The notes under the pieces are model-generated. The model was not told where the DNA came from and did not search any database. It was given only the letters and a program-made list of their open reading frames with translations. Positions 23,426-35,276 of a DNA stretch of 64,000 nucleotides are shown here, piece after piece. Source of the stretch: Magnolia sinica (taxonomy: Eukaryota; Streptophyta; Magnoliopsida; Magnoliales; Magnoliaceae). Position numbers and translations under genes: made by a program. Position 1 is the stretch's first letter. Every line of letters starts with the position of its first letter. The DNA lies in NCBI RefSeq assembly GCF_029962835.1, contig NC_080578.1:102403759-102467758 (forward strand), given 5' to 3'.

Positions 23426-24409
23426 ATGGGAGAGAGTGAGAGTTCGATCACGGACGATCCTTACGCCGTCCTCCAGATCGTTTTAAATCCAGACGGTTCA
23501 CTCACCCGGCCCACCATCTTCCCTTTATCTCATCCACGAGCTGAAGCCGAACAACCCCACCACGTTTTCTCCAAAGACGTACCTCTCAATCCTTCCAAGA
23601 AGACGTGGATTCGGATATTTCGACCCCATTTTTCGACACCAACGACCCCTCTTCCCATCATCATCGACTTCCACGGTGGCGGTTTCATCCTCCACAGCGC
23701 TGCATCTGCCCCCTTACATGCTTTATTGGAGCGCGCGGCTCGTCACGTGCCCGCAATCTTCGTCGCGGTCGAGTACCGTCTCGCGCCCGAGTACCGTCTC
23801 CCCGCCGCTTACGATGATGCGATCGATGCCGTCCGTTGGGTCCGAGACCAGGCCATCTCCGATCTCCACCGCGACACGTGGATGACACCCGATCTCGCCG
23901 ATTTCTCCCGTTGTTTCCTCATGGGCAGCAGCGCCGGCGGTAACATCGCCTACCACGCGGCCCTGCGGGCGTTGGATCTGGACCCTCCATTCAAGATCGC
24001 TGGACTGATCCTGAACGAGCCCTACTTCGGTGGGGAGCAGAGGACGGAATCTGAGTTGAAGATGGCCCAGGATCGAATCCTGCCCCTCAATGTCAACGAC
24101 CTGATGTGGCAATTAGCATTGCCCGGTGGGGCCCACAGGGACCACGAGTTCTGCAACCCGATTACGCCCGGGTCCCACCACGATCGGGTCGGGTCGCTAC
24201 CGCCGTGCTTGGTGAGGGGGTACGGCGGGGACCCGCTCGTGGACCGCCAGCGCTCGCTCGTGAGGATGCTTGAAGGGCGTGGGGTCCACGTGCTGAGCCG
24301 GTTCCGTGAGGAAGGGTATCATGCCGTTGAGTTCTTTGATCCGCAGGAGACCCCGGCCTTCTTGACGGACGTCCACGATTTCATCTCGTCAGTCAACAGT
24401 GGGCGATGA
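23426..24409 (+). CDS. Carboxylesterase (CXE family), copy 2
   Basis: Intronless, 327 residues from the ATG at 23426. An upstream in-frame ATG at 23390 would add only a charged, low-complexity stretch, and the alignment with copies 3 and 4 favours 23426. HGGGF is at 83-87, GSSAG at 167-171 (Ser169), Asp269 in GGDPLVD and His299 in EGYHAVEFF. It is near-identical to copy 3 over long stretches and shares downstream repeats with it. Expected role: cytosolic ester hydrolase of unknown substrate. All catalytic residues are present and the frame is intact, so the gene looks functional. Confidence 0.93.
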   Translation: MGESESSITDDPYAVLQIVLNPDGSLTRPTIFPLSHPRAEAEQPHHVFSKDVPLNPSKKTWIRIFRPHFSTPTTPLPIIIDFHGGGFILHSAASAPLHALLERAARHVPAIFVAVEYRLAPEYRLPAAYDDAIDAVRWVRDQAISDLHRDTWMTPDLADFSRCFLMGSSAGGNIAYHAALRALDLDPPFKIAGLILNEPYFGGEQRTESELKMAQDRILPLNVNDLMWQLALPGGAHRDHEFCNPITPGSHHDRVGSLPPCLVRGYGGDPLVDRQRSLVRMLEGRGVHVLSRFREEGYHAVEFFDPQETPAFLTDVHDFISSVNSGR

Positions 24410-24419
24410 GTCTCCCTAC

Positions 24420-24865
24420 ATGGACTGCGTACTGAGTAATCTCTGTTGGCCCACTGTGAATGTAAGTGGTTTATCCGTTTTTCCATATCATTTTAGGGAT
24501 TGAGCCGAAAATTGAAGCATATCCAAACTCAAGTGGGCCACACCACAGGAAACGGTGGGAATAATGATTTCATTGAAACTTTCTTAGGGCCTTTAATGAT
24601 ATGTGATGTTTATTTGTCATCCAATCACTGTATAAGATCACACAAACATGGTATAGTTGAAACACAAATATCAGCCTGATCCTAAACTTTTGTGGCTCCT
24701 AAGGAATTTTCAATTCACAAATTTTCTTGTAGCATGGTCTACTTAGCTTTGGATTTGTTTCATTTTTTGAGCTCAGTACTAAAATTATCTGGTAAAATGA
24801 ATGGACAGAGTTGGATAAAATACATAAATCACAGTGGGCCCACAGAGTTTACTTGCAATCTGCTG
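24420..24865. mobile_element. Fold-back element after CXE copy 2
   Basis: The arms 'ctctgttggcccactgtgaa' and 'cacagtgggcccacagag' pair, with the centre near 24620. A related element sits in the same place after copy 3, so it was there before those two copies separated. Confidence 0.6.
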
Positions 24866-24980
24866 CAGGCTGGTTGCTCATGTGCACTTATCCGTTCATA
24901 ACATGAGCCTCGGCGATGCAGACAACGGTCGGCCCAAAAATCAGGACGATCCGCTCATCAAGCGCAACATTCCTATGTAA
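24866..24980 (+). promoter_or_regulatory. Conserved downstream block of CXE copy 2
   Basis: Counterpart of 19013-19145 ('ttcataacatgagcc', 'aaaatcaggacgatccgctc'). Here it is pushed away from the stop codon by the fold-back element. Confidence 0.4.
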
Positions 24981-25289
24981 GAACAATCGACAATCTAGGA
25001 AGACAGCTACTGGCCCATATTCAAAATAAAGAGTATTATTCTGCATGAGTGGACCAGCCAAGGCATGCAGGAGAGTTTGTATTTGGAGTGTAATATAGTT
25101 CAAATCACAATTATCATAAAATTAGTTTGGATTGAAATCTTCAATTGAGCTTGTAACTGAAATGTACTTAATTCAAAAACTTAACTTGGATTGCTGTAAT
25201 TATAATGCATCAGAATTCCTTAAGCAGTCTGTTTTTCCCAAGGATGCACTGTAATACATGCAAGCCCGATTAAGTGTTGCCCGGGTAAT

Positions 25290-25765
25290 AGCTTAGTGGG
25301 TGTTAACTCTACAGTAGGGCCTGTCTTGATGATATGTTGTATATCCACTCTGTACGTTTATTTTTCTAACTCATTTTAAGGCATTGTCCCAAATATTAAG
25401 CACATCCAAATCTCAGGTGAACTGTACCACGAAAAATAGTGATGATTGAACACTCACAGTTAAAAACTTCCCAAAGTCCACTGTGTAATGTTTATTTATC
25501 GTCGAACTTATTGGTAAGGTCAATCAGAATGGGATGAAGGGAAAATACAAATATTAGCTTGATCAAAACTTGTGGTCTACAAAAAGCTTTTAATGGTCAT
25601 TCACCACTTTTTTCGGTGGTGTGGTCCATCCGAGATTTAGATTTGCTTAAGTTTTGGGATAATGTCATTAAATAAAATGGAAAAAATAAAAATAAAAATA
25701 GGCAGCATGGATACGAAACACATTCATCAAGGTGGGGCCCCAATGCTAAGATAACACCCACTAAG
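25290..25765. mobile_element. Fold-back element
   Basis: The left 'aatagcttagtgggtgttaa' pairs with the right 'aacacccactaagctgctat' near 25755. The family interior is recognisable. A counterpart follows copy 3 near 47120-47560. Confidence 0.6.
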
Positions 25766-25860
25766 CTGCTATTGGTAACAATTAATCGGCTTCCTTAGAA
25801 ACAGACATATATATACTGCTTTCAATGATGCTTACATATGCTATGTTGATAATGGTTATT

Positions 25861-26080
25861 AGTTGTTGTGCCATATTGATAGTGATTGAATGCATATTTT
25901 TAGTGGTTGTGCTATATTGATAGTGATTGAATGCTTATTTTTAGTGGTTGTGCTATATTATTGATAGTGATTGAATTCATATTTTTAGTGATCCTGCTAT
26001 ATTGGTAGTGATTGAATGCATACTTTTAGTGGTTGAGCTATATTGATAGTGATTAAATTCATATTTTTAGTGGTTGTTAT
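25861..26080. repeat. ~41-bp tandem repeat, about five copies
   Basis: Unit 'tagtggttgtgctatattga' followed by 'tagtgattgaatgcatattt'. The same repeat occurs after CXE copy 3 (47610-48355), where it is split by an insertion. Confidence 0.85.
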
Positions 26081-26545
26081 TTATGCCTTGGGTGCCCACT
26101 TTTATTTACAGAACTTATTACTGTGGTTGCTATATTTTATATCTTACCAAATGTTTATGTGATCTTTTAAAGATATACATGCAGTGGAATTGAAAATGAC
26201 TCGTAACTTTGAATGGGCATGGCCTTATTTACATATTTACAATTTCCCCTCTTGGTTAGCATACTTATGCTCTTGGACCACTATTTGAATATATTGTAGG
26301 GCTGAAATGACCCGAACTATTAGCTTATGTATTTTGGAGTTCTATACAATACATTTTGTGGGCAGTTGTTACATCGGGTTCAATAATCATTTGATCTCAC
26401 CCTTCAGACAATTTATCCATTACCAGGGACAGATACTTCAAAGAAATATGAATGTTTGGTAATGCATGTTATATTTTTCGTTGTGACTTTCTTTTATAGT
26501 TTTTTCTTTTTCTATAAAACTTTGTTAGGGCTACCGTCACGTTTA

Positions 26546-26930
26546 GGGCTTGTTTGGCTGGGCAGACTGGATGGGATTAGATTGTATTGGAAGAGATTGG
26601 AAGGAGCAATCCCAAGATTGGCTGTGAGCATGCCAAACAAGCACATTGAACTTCTGCCTGGATTGGAGCAATCCACTGACATCACCATCATTACCTTGAA
26701 ATCCACCCAATCCCTCCTAATCCCATCTATTTTGTCCGGGACATGTTTGGGTGGACGGATTGGAAGGGATTGGCCGGGCATAATCTCGGGATTGGCCAGG
26801 CGGGCCAAACATACTCGGTGGTAGATTCCTTGGATATGGCATGCCGGCAATCCACTGACGCAGCCATCATTACATGCCATCCACCCTAATATAATCTAAT
26901 CCCATGGGATGGGCCCGTCCAAACACGCCC
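26546..26930. mobile_element. Harbinger-like MITE
   Basis: The ends GGGCTTGTTTGGCTGGGC and GGGCCCGTCCAAACACGCCC are inverted repeats flanked by TTA on both sides (26543-26545 and 26931-26933). The interior is partly palindromic. The overlapping 122-residue frames on both strands come from that palindrome and are not genes. Confidence 0.75.
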
Positions 26931-27389
26931 TTATTTCCCATCCAACCTATCTGCAATGTCACATAGACATGGATGAATGTAACAGGAAATAACCAGCTCG
27001 ATCCAAAACTTATGTGGCCTTATGAAAATTTTAATGCTAAGCGTTTAATCTCCTTTGTGTGTTCCACCTGAGCTTAGATCTGCCTTATTTTTGGGCTTAT
27101 GCACTAAAATTATATAGAAAGAGGGATGGATTGTGTGTATAAAACCCATACACCATGGTGGCCCCTGAGAGCTCCAGCCTTGGAAGCGGATTGGCTGGAG
27201 TACCACAAACCACCGACCTATCTGGTGTGTTGACATCACCAAGTTTTGTGGGTCCCATCATAAGGTATGTGTTATGAAAGAAGACAAATCCAAAGATTAA
27301 GTGGACCACACTACAAAAAGCAGTGGGGATTGAACGGCTACCACTGAAACCCTATTGGGGTTAGAAGTTTACACTACAAGAAAGAGGGT

Positions 27390-28640
27390 TTTTAGCGACG
27401 AAACTTCTTTTAGCGACAAAATTATAAATTCGTAGCTAAAAGTCACCTTTACCAACGAAAATTTTCATCGCTAAAGGTTGTTTTCAGTAAGTTACTTTTA
27501 GCTACGAAAATTTTCGTAGTTAAAAAACGTGGATGAGACTTTTAGTGACGAAAATTTTCATTGGTAAAGGCTGTAAACAAATTTTCAAAAAAATCGAAAG
27601 GTTTACTTTTAGCTATGAAAATTTTTGTAGCTAAAAAACATGGATGAAACTTTTTGCTACGTAAATTTTCGTCGCTAAAGGCTGTAAACAATTTTTCACA
27701 TAAATCGAAAGATTTACTTGTAGCTATGAAAACATGAATGAGACTTTTAGCGACAAAAATTTTCGTCGCTTACTTGTACCTATGAAAACTTGAATGAGAC
27801 TTTTAGCGATAAAAATTTTCGTCACTAAAGGCTGTAAACAATTTTTCAAAAAATTCGAAAGGTTTACTTTTAGCTACGAAAAGTTTCGGAGCTAAAAAAA
27901 CGTGGATGAGACTTTTAGCTACGAATATTTTCGTCGCTAAAGGCTGTAAACAATTACGATAAATATTTTCGTCGCTAAAGGCGGTAAACAATTTTTCATT
28001 ATTTTTAGCTACGAAACTTTTCGTAGCTAAAAAACGTGGATGAGACTTTTACTGATGAATATTTTCGCTGCTGATGAGACTTTTAGCTACGAAAATTTTC
28101 GTTGATGAGACTTTTAGCTACGAAAATTTTCGTTGCTAAACGCTTTAAACAATTTCTCAAAGATTACTTTTAGCTACGAAAATTTCCGTAGCTAAAAAAC
28201 GTGGATGAGACTTGTAGCTACGAATATTTTCGTTGCTAAACGCTTTAAACAATTTGTCAAAGAAAACGAAAGGTTTACTTTTAGCTACGAAAATTCCGTA
28301 GCTAAAAAACGTGGATGAGACTTTTAGCTACGAAAATTTTCGTATCTAAAAAACGCGGATGAGACTTTTAGCGACAAAAAAGGCGGTAAACAATTTTTCA
28401 AAAAATTCGAAAGGTTTACTTTTAACTATGAAAATTTTCGTAGCTAAAAAATGTGGATGAGACTTTTAGCAACGAAAATATTCGTCGCTAAAGGCTGTAA
28501 ACAATTTTTCAAAACATTCGAAAGGTTTACTTTTATATACAAAAATTTTTGTAGCTAAAAAACGTGGATGAGACTTTTAGCTACGAAAATTTTTATCGCT
28601 AAAGGCTGTAAACAATTTTTGAAAAAATTGAAAGATTTAT
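27390..28640. repeat. Left subterminal array of the CACTA-like element
   Basis: About ten ~105-120-bp units. Each carries one or two imperfect palindromes around 'tagctacgaaaattttcgta' or 'agcgacgaaaattttcgtcg', followed by 'aaggctgtaaacaattttt' and 'aacgtggatgagactttta'. Confidence 0.85.
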
Positions 28641-30760
28641 TTTTTGGGCCCACCGAAATGTGGTTCACAAATCCAGCCCATCAATTATGTGTATGTCTTA
28701 TTTACCTTGTCCATCCATTTTGCCAACTTATTTTAGCCCATAAGGCCAAAAATAGGGCTGATCCAAATCTCTGGAAAATTATGGAAACCTTTTGGGGCCA
28801 CAAAAATTATGGATCATGCTGTTATATGTTTTTTCCTTTCATCCATGCCTGTGATGTTATCAACATGCTAGATGAGTAATAAACATTACAGTAAGCCATG
28901 AGAAGTTTTTAAATGTTGACGTTCGATCATCATTGTTTTCCTGCGGTGTGGTCCACTTGAGATTTTAATCTAACTCATTTTTGAGCTTATGCCCTAACTT
29001 TATACAGAAAAATGGATGGACGATGTGGATAAAACACATACATCATCGTAGCCTATAGAACTTTGACTCATGGACCACTGGTGTTGGGGTAACTTGCCAA
29101 ACAGCGTGCAAATCCTACACCTCCACTCTGTCCATCTATTTTGACAGATCATTTTAGGTTATGATACCAAAGAGGAGGCAGATATGAGACTTTGGTGGAC
29201 CACACCACAGGAAACAGGGGTCATAGTTGTAGTCATTTAGGTGGGGCCTATATATATAGTTCCACAATAATGTCCACCACAAAAATTCATCTATATAGAT
29301 CATTTCAGGGCATGGGTCAAAGAATGAGGCAGATTAAAATCTCAAGTTAATCCGCCATAAAAAAAATGTGGGGATTGAACGCTTACTAATAAAAAATTTC
29401 AGAGGGCTACAGAAGTCTTAGATCAAGCTGATATTTGATTTTTCTCTTCATCCATGTCTTTTTTTAACTTTTTAACAGGTTAGATCTCAAATAAACACCA
29501 TAGTGGCCCTAGGAAAGTCTCAACGGTGGGTGTCACTATCCCCACTATTTTCGGTGGTGGGGCCACTTGAGATTTGGATCTGATTCGTTTTTTTGATCAT
29601 CCCATAAAATGATCTCTCCAAATGAATGGACAGTGTTGATATAATACATACATCATGGTAGGCCACACAGATCTGACTCCTTTTTTGGATCAACTATTAA
29701 AATAATCCGTTAAAATGAATGGACAGAGTGGATAAATAACATACATCACGGTGGGCCCCACAAGACTTAATTAAAAACTAGGAGACGGATTGGCTACTCC
29801 CCCTGACACTAGCCCCATGGCTGGTGGTCGGTGCTCCGTGGGGCCCACCATGATGTATGTGTTTCATCCATTCCGTTCATCCATTTTTACAGATCATTTT
29901 AGTAATTTACAAAAAAAATTATAGGGATATAAATCTTAGGTGGACCACACCACAGGAAAAAAATAATGATTGGATATTCACTTTTAAAATCCTCCTAAGG
30001 CCTAATGTACTGTTTATTTGACATCCAATCTATTGATTAGGTCATAAATACCCAGATGAAGGGAAAAAATAAATATCAACTTGATCCAAAACTTTTATGG
30101 CCCCCAAAATGTTTTTAATGGTCAATGTTCATTAAACACTGTTTCTTATAATGTGGTCCACTTGAGATTGAGATATAACTCATTTTTTCCATAGGAAATC
30201 GTGGGAATAATGTTTCCACCATTGAAACCTTTCTATGGCCTACGGTGATGCTTATTTGTCATTCAACCTGTTCGTAATATCACAAAGACATGGATGAAAT
30301 GAAAACACAAATATCAGATTGATCTAAAACTTTTGTGGCCCCCATGAAATTTTCAATGGTAGATGTTCAATTCACACTCTTTCCGGTAGTGTGGTCCATT
30401 TGAGCTTTGGATATGCTTCATTTTTAGCCCACAGTGATGTAAGTGTTTTATCCACACTATCAATCCATTTGTCCATATCATTTTATTGGTTGAGCCCAAA
30501 ATTAAAGCATATCTAAAGCTCAAGTGGACCATACCACAGGAAATAGTGGGAATAATGATTTCCACCGTTGAAATCTTCCTATGGCTTACAATGATTTTTA
30601 TTTGTCATCCAACTTGTTCAATAGATGACAAATACATGGATGAAGGGAAAACTAAAATATCAACTTGATCCAAAACTTCAGTGGCCTCCCAAAATTTTTC
30701 AATGGTAGACGTTCAATCACCGTTGAACTCTTTTCTTTTTTTGCAGATTCAATTATTTAA
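28640..30760. mobile_element. Several fold-back elements inside the CACTA-like element
   Basis: Family arms occur at about 28645-29060, 29100-29250, 29250-29790 (partial), 29820-30180 and 30180-30760. For example, 'tggggcccaccatgatgtat' lies near 29840. They are mostly incomplete or overlapping. No gene. Confidence 0.55.
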
Positions 30761-30967
30761 ATATCATATTGGTTAGGCCTGGGCTTTCTCTGGCTTGAAT
30801 TTTGAACTGTTTATATTGGTCCAAGTCATGTTCATATATAGTGTGGGCTACCTAATGAATGGTTCGGATTTCTAGCATGCATGCCATCCAACGATGGGGA
30901 TAAGCCTTTGCATGATAGCTCTTATATATACGGCATGCATTCTATCAAAACATATGGTATGCGTTGA

Positions 30968-33210
30968 GGGTCAAATATTGCATATCAGACCCTATTATTG
31001 CCTGGATTTTCAAACATGATACTGCTTAACGGCTCGATTTAAATCGTGTTTGTGTTACAGGGCATATTTACGAGCCTGGACTGGGAAAAGGTACTCAAAG
31101 TATGGATTTAACGTTCTGAAATTACCAAGGCAAGCGACGGACCCCAAGAGACCAAGAGCGATGGATTTACACATCAGGGATTCAAGAAAATCGAGAAACT
31201 GAAGCTCAAGTGGCTCGAAAGACATCCAGAATGCAAGATCACAGGGTTCCTACCATCCGTTCAGCTCGAAGATTCATACATCGACCGAGGACCATAAATT
31301 AACCATACATGTCAAATTTCATCCGTTCAATCCCTGTACAAGTGTCCCAACGGACAGATCAGCCCATAAACCCTTGATTTGGGGCTCACCTGCTATCTGG
31401 ATATGCTTCAAAATTGGTATCAACGCGTTAAATGAGTTGACAAAACGGATGGACGGAGCGGATTTCTCACGAAATCTCCATGGGACCTCATGTGCAGCAC
31501 ATGTGCACGGTACACAAGTGCACTAGCCGTGCACTGAACTTTTCAAAGTCGGTCAGCGCACGCTGACCGATTCTCTCTTCTCCATTTCAAGAACGGACAC
31601 AGCGTCCTTGCACCGTTCGTCGGTTCCGTGCAGTGGGGCCCATTTCTCATCAAAATCATCAATCTGGACCGTTCATTGTGTACAGAGGAGGGTTATTAAC
31701 CTCACCTAGGTGATATTTTCATATCATTCAATCCATGGTAAAATCCTAGCCGTTGAACGCAGGATGGACGGCTAGGTTACAATTCAATGGGCCACACCTA
31801 ACTTGATCCAAAATCACCCATCTCTGAAGGTTTTTTCGTGGGAAATCGAATGGACGGACTGGATTTCGTTACAGAACTCGATCATGGACTCCACCGACAA
31901 CACAGCGCAAGAAGTGCGCAGGCTCTGTTACGCGCAACCGAGAGATCCGAGCCGTTTTGCAATCTGGGTGAGGATCGGACTGACGATCCTAGCCGCCCAA
32001 ATCCTTCCCCTAAGGCAATTGACCATCACCAAGAAGTGCGAATGGATTAGATGTTCGAAACAGATCGGCTATGGTGTTAAACGTGGTTGAACACGGGTCC
32101 TCTGCGCATGTTTCTCGCTGACTGCGAAAGAGAGTCAGTGGTGTAAACTGACTAGCTGGATACGCAGGACTGGAGGTTGCTGTATGCAGGCTCCAGCGCT
32201 TCTCCATGCACGAACGACCACCTATAAGAAAGGAAGAGAGAGAACATGGGGAGGGAGATTAAAGGAGGATCGTTTTTTGGCTGGGACAGGAAGTGGAGAG
32301 AGAAGCTGGTAGTGAAGGAAGGAAGGGAGGAGGCTTTGGGCGGGACGTGAGCACGGTTTGGGGCTGGACGTGGAGCAGGGAAAGAGGCATTGGAAGGAGG
32401 AGAGTTGGGGCTTGGCCTGACGGATGGAGAGCTGCACATGAGCAACGTTGGCAGGCTTGGTTTTCTCTTTTTCTTTTCTTCTTCTTCTCTTATTTATGTT
32501 GAATTCAGCCTAAGCATGTCCATTCTTGGCTGAACCTCTTAGCTAGGGCTAAGAGGTGAAGCCTGTAGCGAGATGGGAGATTCTATTCTATGCTTTTAAT
32601 GTAAACTCATGAACTAATTTTTTTTTTAGTTGATTATGGAAGGAATGTGTTTAGTCTTTAATGGTCTATTGTGACTGAAATTACAATGGGCCTGCAATGG
32701 CTTTGAATATTTCATTTTCCCCCTTTTTTTATGACGTTAAGGAGCCCTGTTGTTCACCATCGTCTCCTGGGCATGGTAGGATGATGGTACCCTTCCTAAC
32801 CTTCATAGCATGTTGATTGGTTGGTGATTAGTTTAATTTCGTTGTTAACTTTGTCTCCTGGGTATGGTTTAGTGATGGAATCCATTCTAATTTATATACC
32901 TTTCATCTTTTGAAAACCAGATCAAGTAAGTTCAGCTTAAATTCCATAATTCTTGATGCAGGCATAAGATCTCCCTGATCCCTACAAGTGGATCCTCTGA
33001 ATCCCTAGTTTCCTTCCTCTGAATTACTTAAATTTTAGATAATTATTCCACAATTATTCCCTAAATTTTATTTGGTTTAGATCACATCTTAGTTTAGTTC
33101 TAGTTCTACTTAGTTTCAGATAACGTACAGGTATCAGTCCTTTGGGATTCGACCTCGGTCTTACCGAGTTTATTACTACATCACAACCCTATACTTGGGG
33201 AGTGAACAGT
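30968..33210 (+). mobile_element. LTR-retrotransposon-derived segment (possible long LTR)
   Basis: Includes 'gggattcgacctcggtctt' followed by 'accgagtttattactac' near 33150, a phrase I know from the ends of long plant LTRs (Athila-type and relatives). The segment starts near 'tgagggtcaaatattg' and ends near 'gtgaaca'. It contains no recognisable gag or pol. Boundaries and family are tentative. It is an inactive fossil. Confidence 0.4.
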
Positions 33211-33646
33211 ATGTAATGAGATCATGTAGAAAAGAAACTCTTCATTGAAGGCAGCCATATCAGTCTTAAACTTTATTTGGTTCAGGAGCCTGATCAAATG
33301 CTGCATGAACGAACACATGAATCCATAACATTTTCAAAAGACTTCCACTCTAGTTTCACATTAGCCAAAACACTAAAATCAGAAAACAGAAAGAAAGAAC
33401 CAAAATTAAAGAGAAAAACGAAAAGAAAGTGTATGGATTAAAGCTAATTTTCCTGAGTTGTACTTAAAGTTCTTGGAGAAAGTTAATTCAAGATTGCTGA
33501 ATAAGGAGATTGTCAAAGCTACTTATGAGAATTGCAAGGTGCCTTAGCAAAACTTTTTGTTACCCCTGGTTGTCATTGTCACCATACACATTTTCCAATC
33601 TCCTATAGACACGAACGAATGAGGTCCAGCCAGAGCTTCTACAAGG

Positions 33647-33775
33647 GGAGGCTCATGAGGTTCCTTGGAGATCATATGCAATTTGAGGTGTGGGGAGGCT
33701 CATGAGGTTCCTTGGAGATCATATGCAATTTGAGGTGTGGGGAGGCTCATGAGGTTCCTTGGAGATCTTTCTCAG
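33647..33775. repeat. ~49-bp tandem repeat, about 2.6 copies
   Basis: Repeats of 'ggctcatgaggttccttgga' plus 'gatcatatgcaatttgaggt', nearly identical. Confidence 0.9.
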
Positions 33776-33805
33776 TTGTCTCTAGCATCCCTGGATTAAG
33801 CTAAG

Positions 33806-33905
33806 AAAATGACCTTTGTATGCAAGGTTGGTCATCTTGTGCACAATGTATAAGGACGGAGATGACATTTGTATACAAGGTTGGTCATCTTGTGCACAAT
33901 GTGTA
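33806..33905. repeat. ~57-bp tandem repeat, about 1.7 copies
   Basis: 'caaggttggtcatcttgtgc' occurs twice with matching flanks, about 57 bp apart. Confidence 0.85.
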
Positions 33906-34650
33906 TCAATCATTTACTTTTTGCTTCCACAAAAATTGGACACATGCCATGATGGTTTGTGATCTGAATTTTTGGTGAGGAAACTTTTTTGACAGTCATG
34001 TTGAAGGTGATACTTTTGTCCTTCTGTATCATATGTATGCAACTGATGCTTGATGTGGAAATCTGGCCATTTTGAACCTTCCTTAATTGCATAAGTGGCT
34101 GAACCAGCTCTGTATGTTACACATAATTTTTCATCCACTAGTTTCTGTAAATGAAGATAAGAGGATTGATTTTAACAGTATGGTCGTCATGCACATAGAC
34201 AGAAAATGCTTGCAATGAATTTTTATGAGTACTTGGTAATTTTGGAGTCCTTGGTTAGGGTTTGGGTTGAAAGTACGAGTGCTGGAGCCGACGCTTTCGG
34301 AGTCCGAACTCATTCTTTTGAAAAATAGAAAAATGGGAATACTAGTAAATATGGATTTTCTTATTAAAAAGAAAATGGAAGGTAAAGAAGAGACATAACT
34401 AAAACTTTGCACTGTGAAAAGTAATATTAACCATCTTACTTTCCCCTTTGAATTTGACGTCCAGGAAATGGACCTTTTCCAGAAAACTATGGATTTAAAA
34501 TCATTAAATCTTTCTCAGAAATCTGAGTTTATTGAACTGAATTGAATTATTACAATTCAATTTTGTTGAATATCCAAACGCAAGGTTTCCATGAATTAGG
34601 CAACTGAATTCATTCTAACCCATTTTGTTGAATATCCAAATGCAAAGATT
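33906..34650. other. Unassigned cargo of the CACTA-like element
   Basis: AT-rich sequence with no family repeat and no convincing coding frame. Its origin is unknown. Confidence 0.4.
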
Positions 34651-34654
34651 TTTT

Positions 34655-34692
34655 ATTTATTTATTTATTTATTATTATTATTATTATTATTT
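34655..34692. repeat. (TTTA)n(TTA)n microsatellite
   Basis: Five or six TTTA units followed by about eight TTA units. Confidence 0.9.
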
Positions 34693-34939
34693 TTTGTGAT
34701 ATACAATAGCTTTTCAGAATTCATATGTAGGTGCATATTTGTGCTCATTCACAGCGACTTTGACTATCTTTCTTAAGTTTCTTTGGTTTTTCTAATTTTT
34801 GTATCTAATTTTGAATTTCTAAGCCTAAAACAAGATTCGAGGTGCCGTCAACAATGCTAATAGAATCCTCCGGGTCAGATTGTTGATTGGACCTCATTTT
34901 ATCTAAACGATCTTAATAATCCATTTTATTTAAATGAGC

Positions 34940-35276
34940 AGACCCGAATGTGCGTCAGAGCTATCCGGATGTTGAGCGGAGGTCCCTAGAATGTGAGAAC
35001 CGCTGTTATGACCATGATGAAGCTATTCATTTCCTATAGACAGCATTGGAGTGGCCTGACCATTTGGATAGGTCATGTTTATATCTGTATTTACTCGAAA
35101 TTGATGGAGTAGACCCGGATGTGCGTCGGAGCTATCCGGATGTTGAGCGGGGGTCCCTGAAAGGTGTGAACCACTTTTATGACCATGATGAAGCTGTCCA
35201 TTTCCTATGGACAACATTGGAGTGGCTTGACCATTTGGACAGGTCGTCTTTTTATCTATACTTGCAGGGACCACAC
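34940..35276. repeat. 171-bp tandem duplication with partly open frame
   Basis: Two copies with an exact 171-bp offset (34940 and 35111). 171 is 57 codons, and the plus-strand frame from 35046 to 35282 is open across the second copy (for example YDHDEAVHFLWTTLEWLDHL). In the first copy the corresponding Trp codon is a TAG stop. I do not recognise the peptide. Confidence 0.75.

Noticed and set aside
26456-26880. Pair of 122-residue ORFs on opposite strands
   Set aside because: They cover the palindromic Harbinger-like MITE and mirror each other.
31803-32502. Small ORFs in the LTR-like stretch of the CACTA-like element
   Set aside because: Low-complexity or unrecognised peptides on both strands, no family features; more likely non-coding retroelement sequence.
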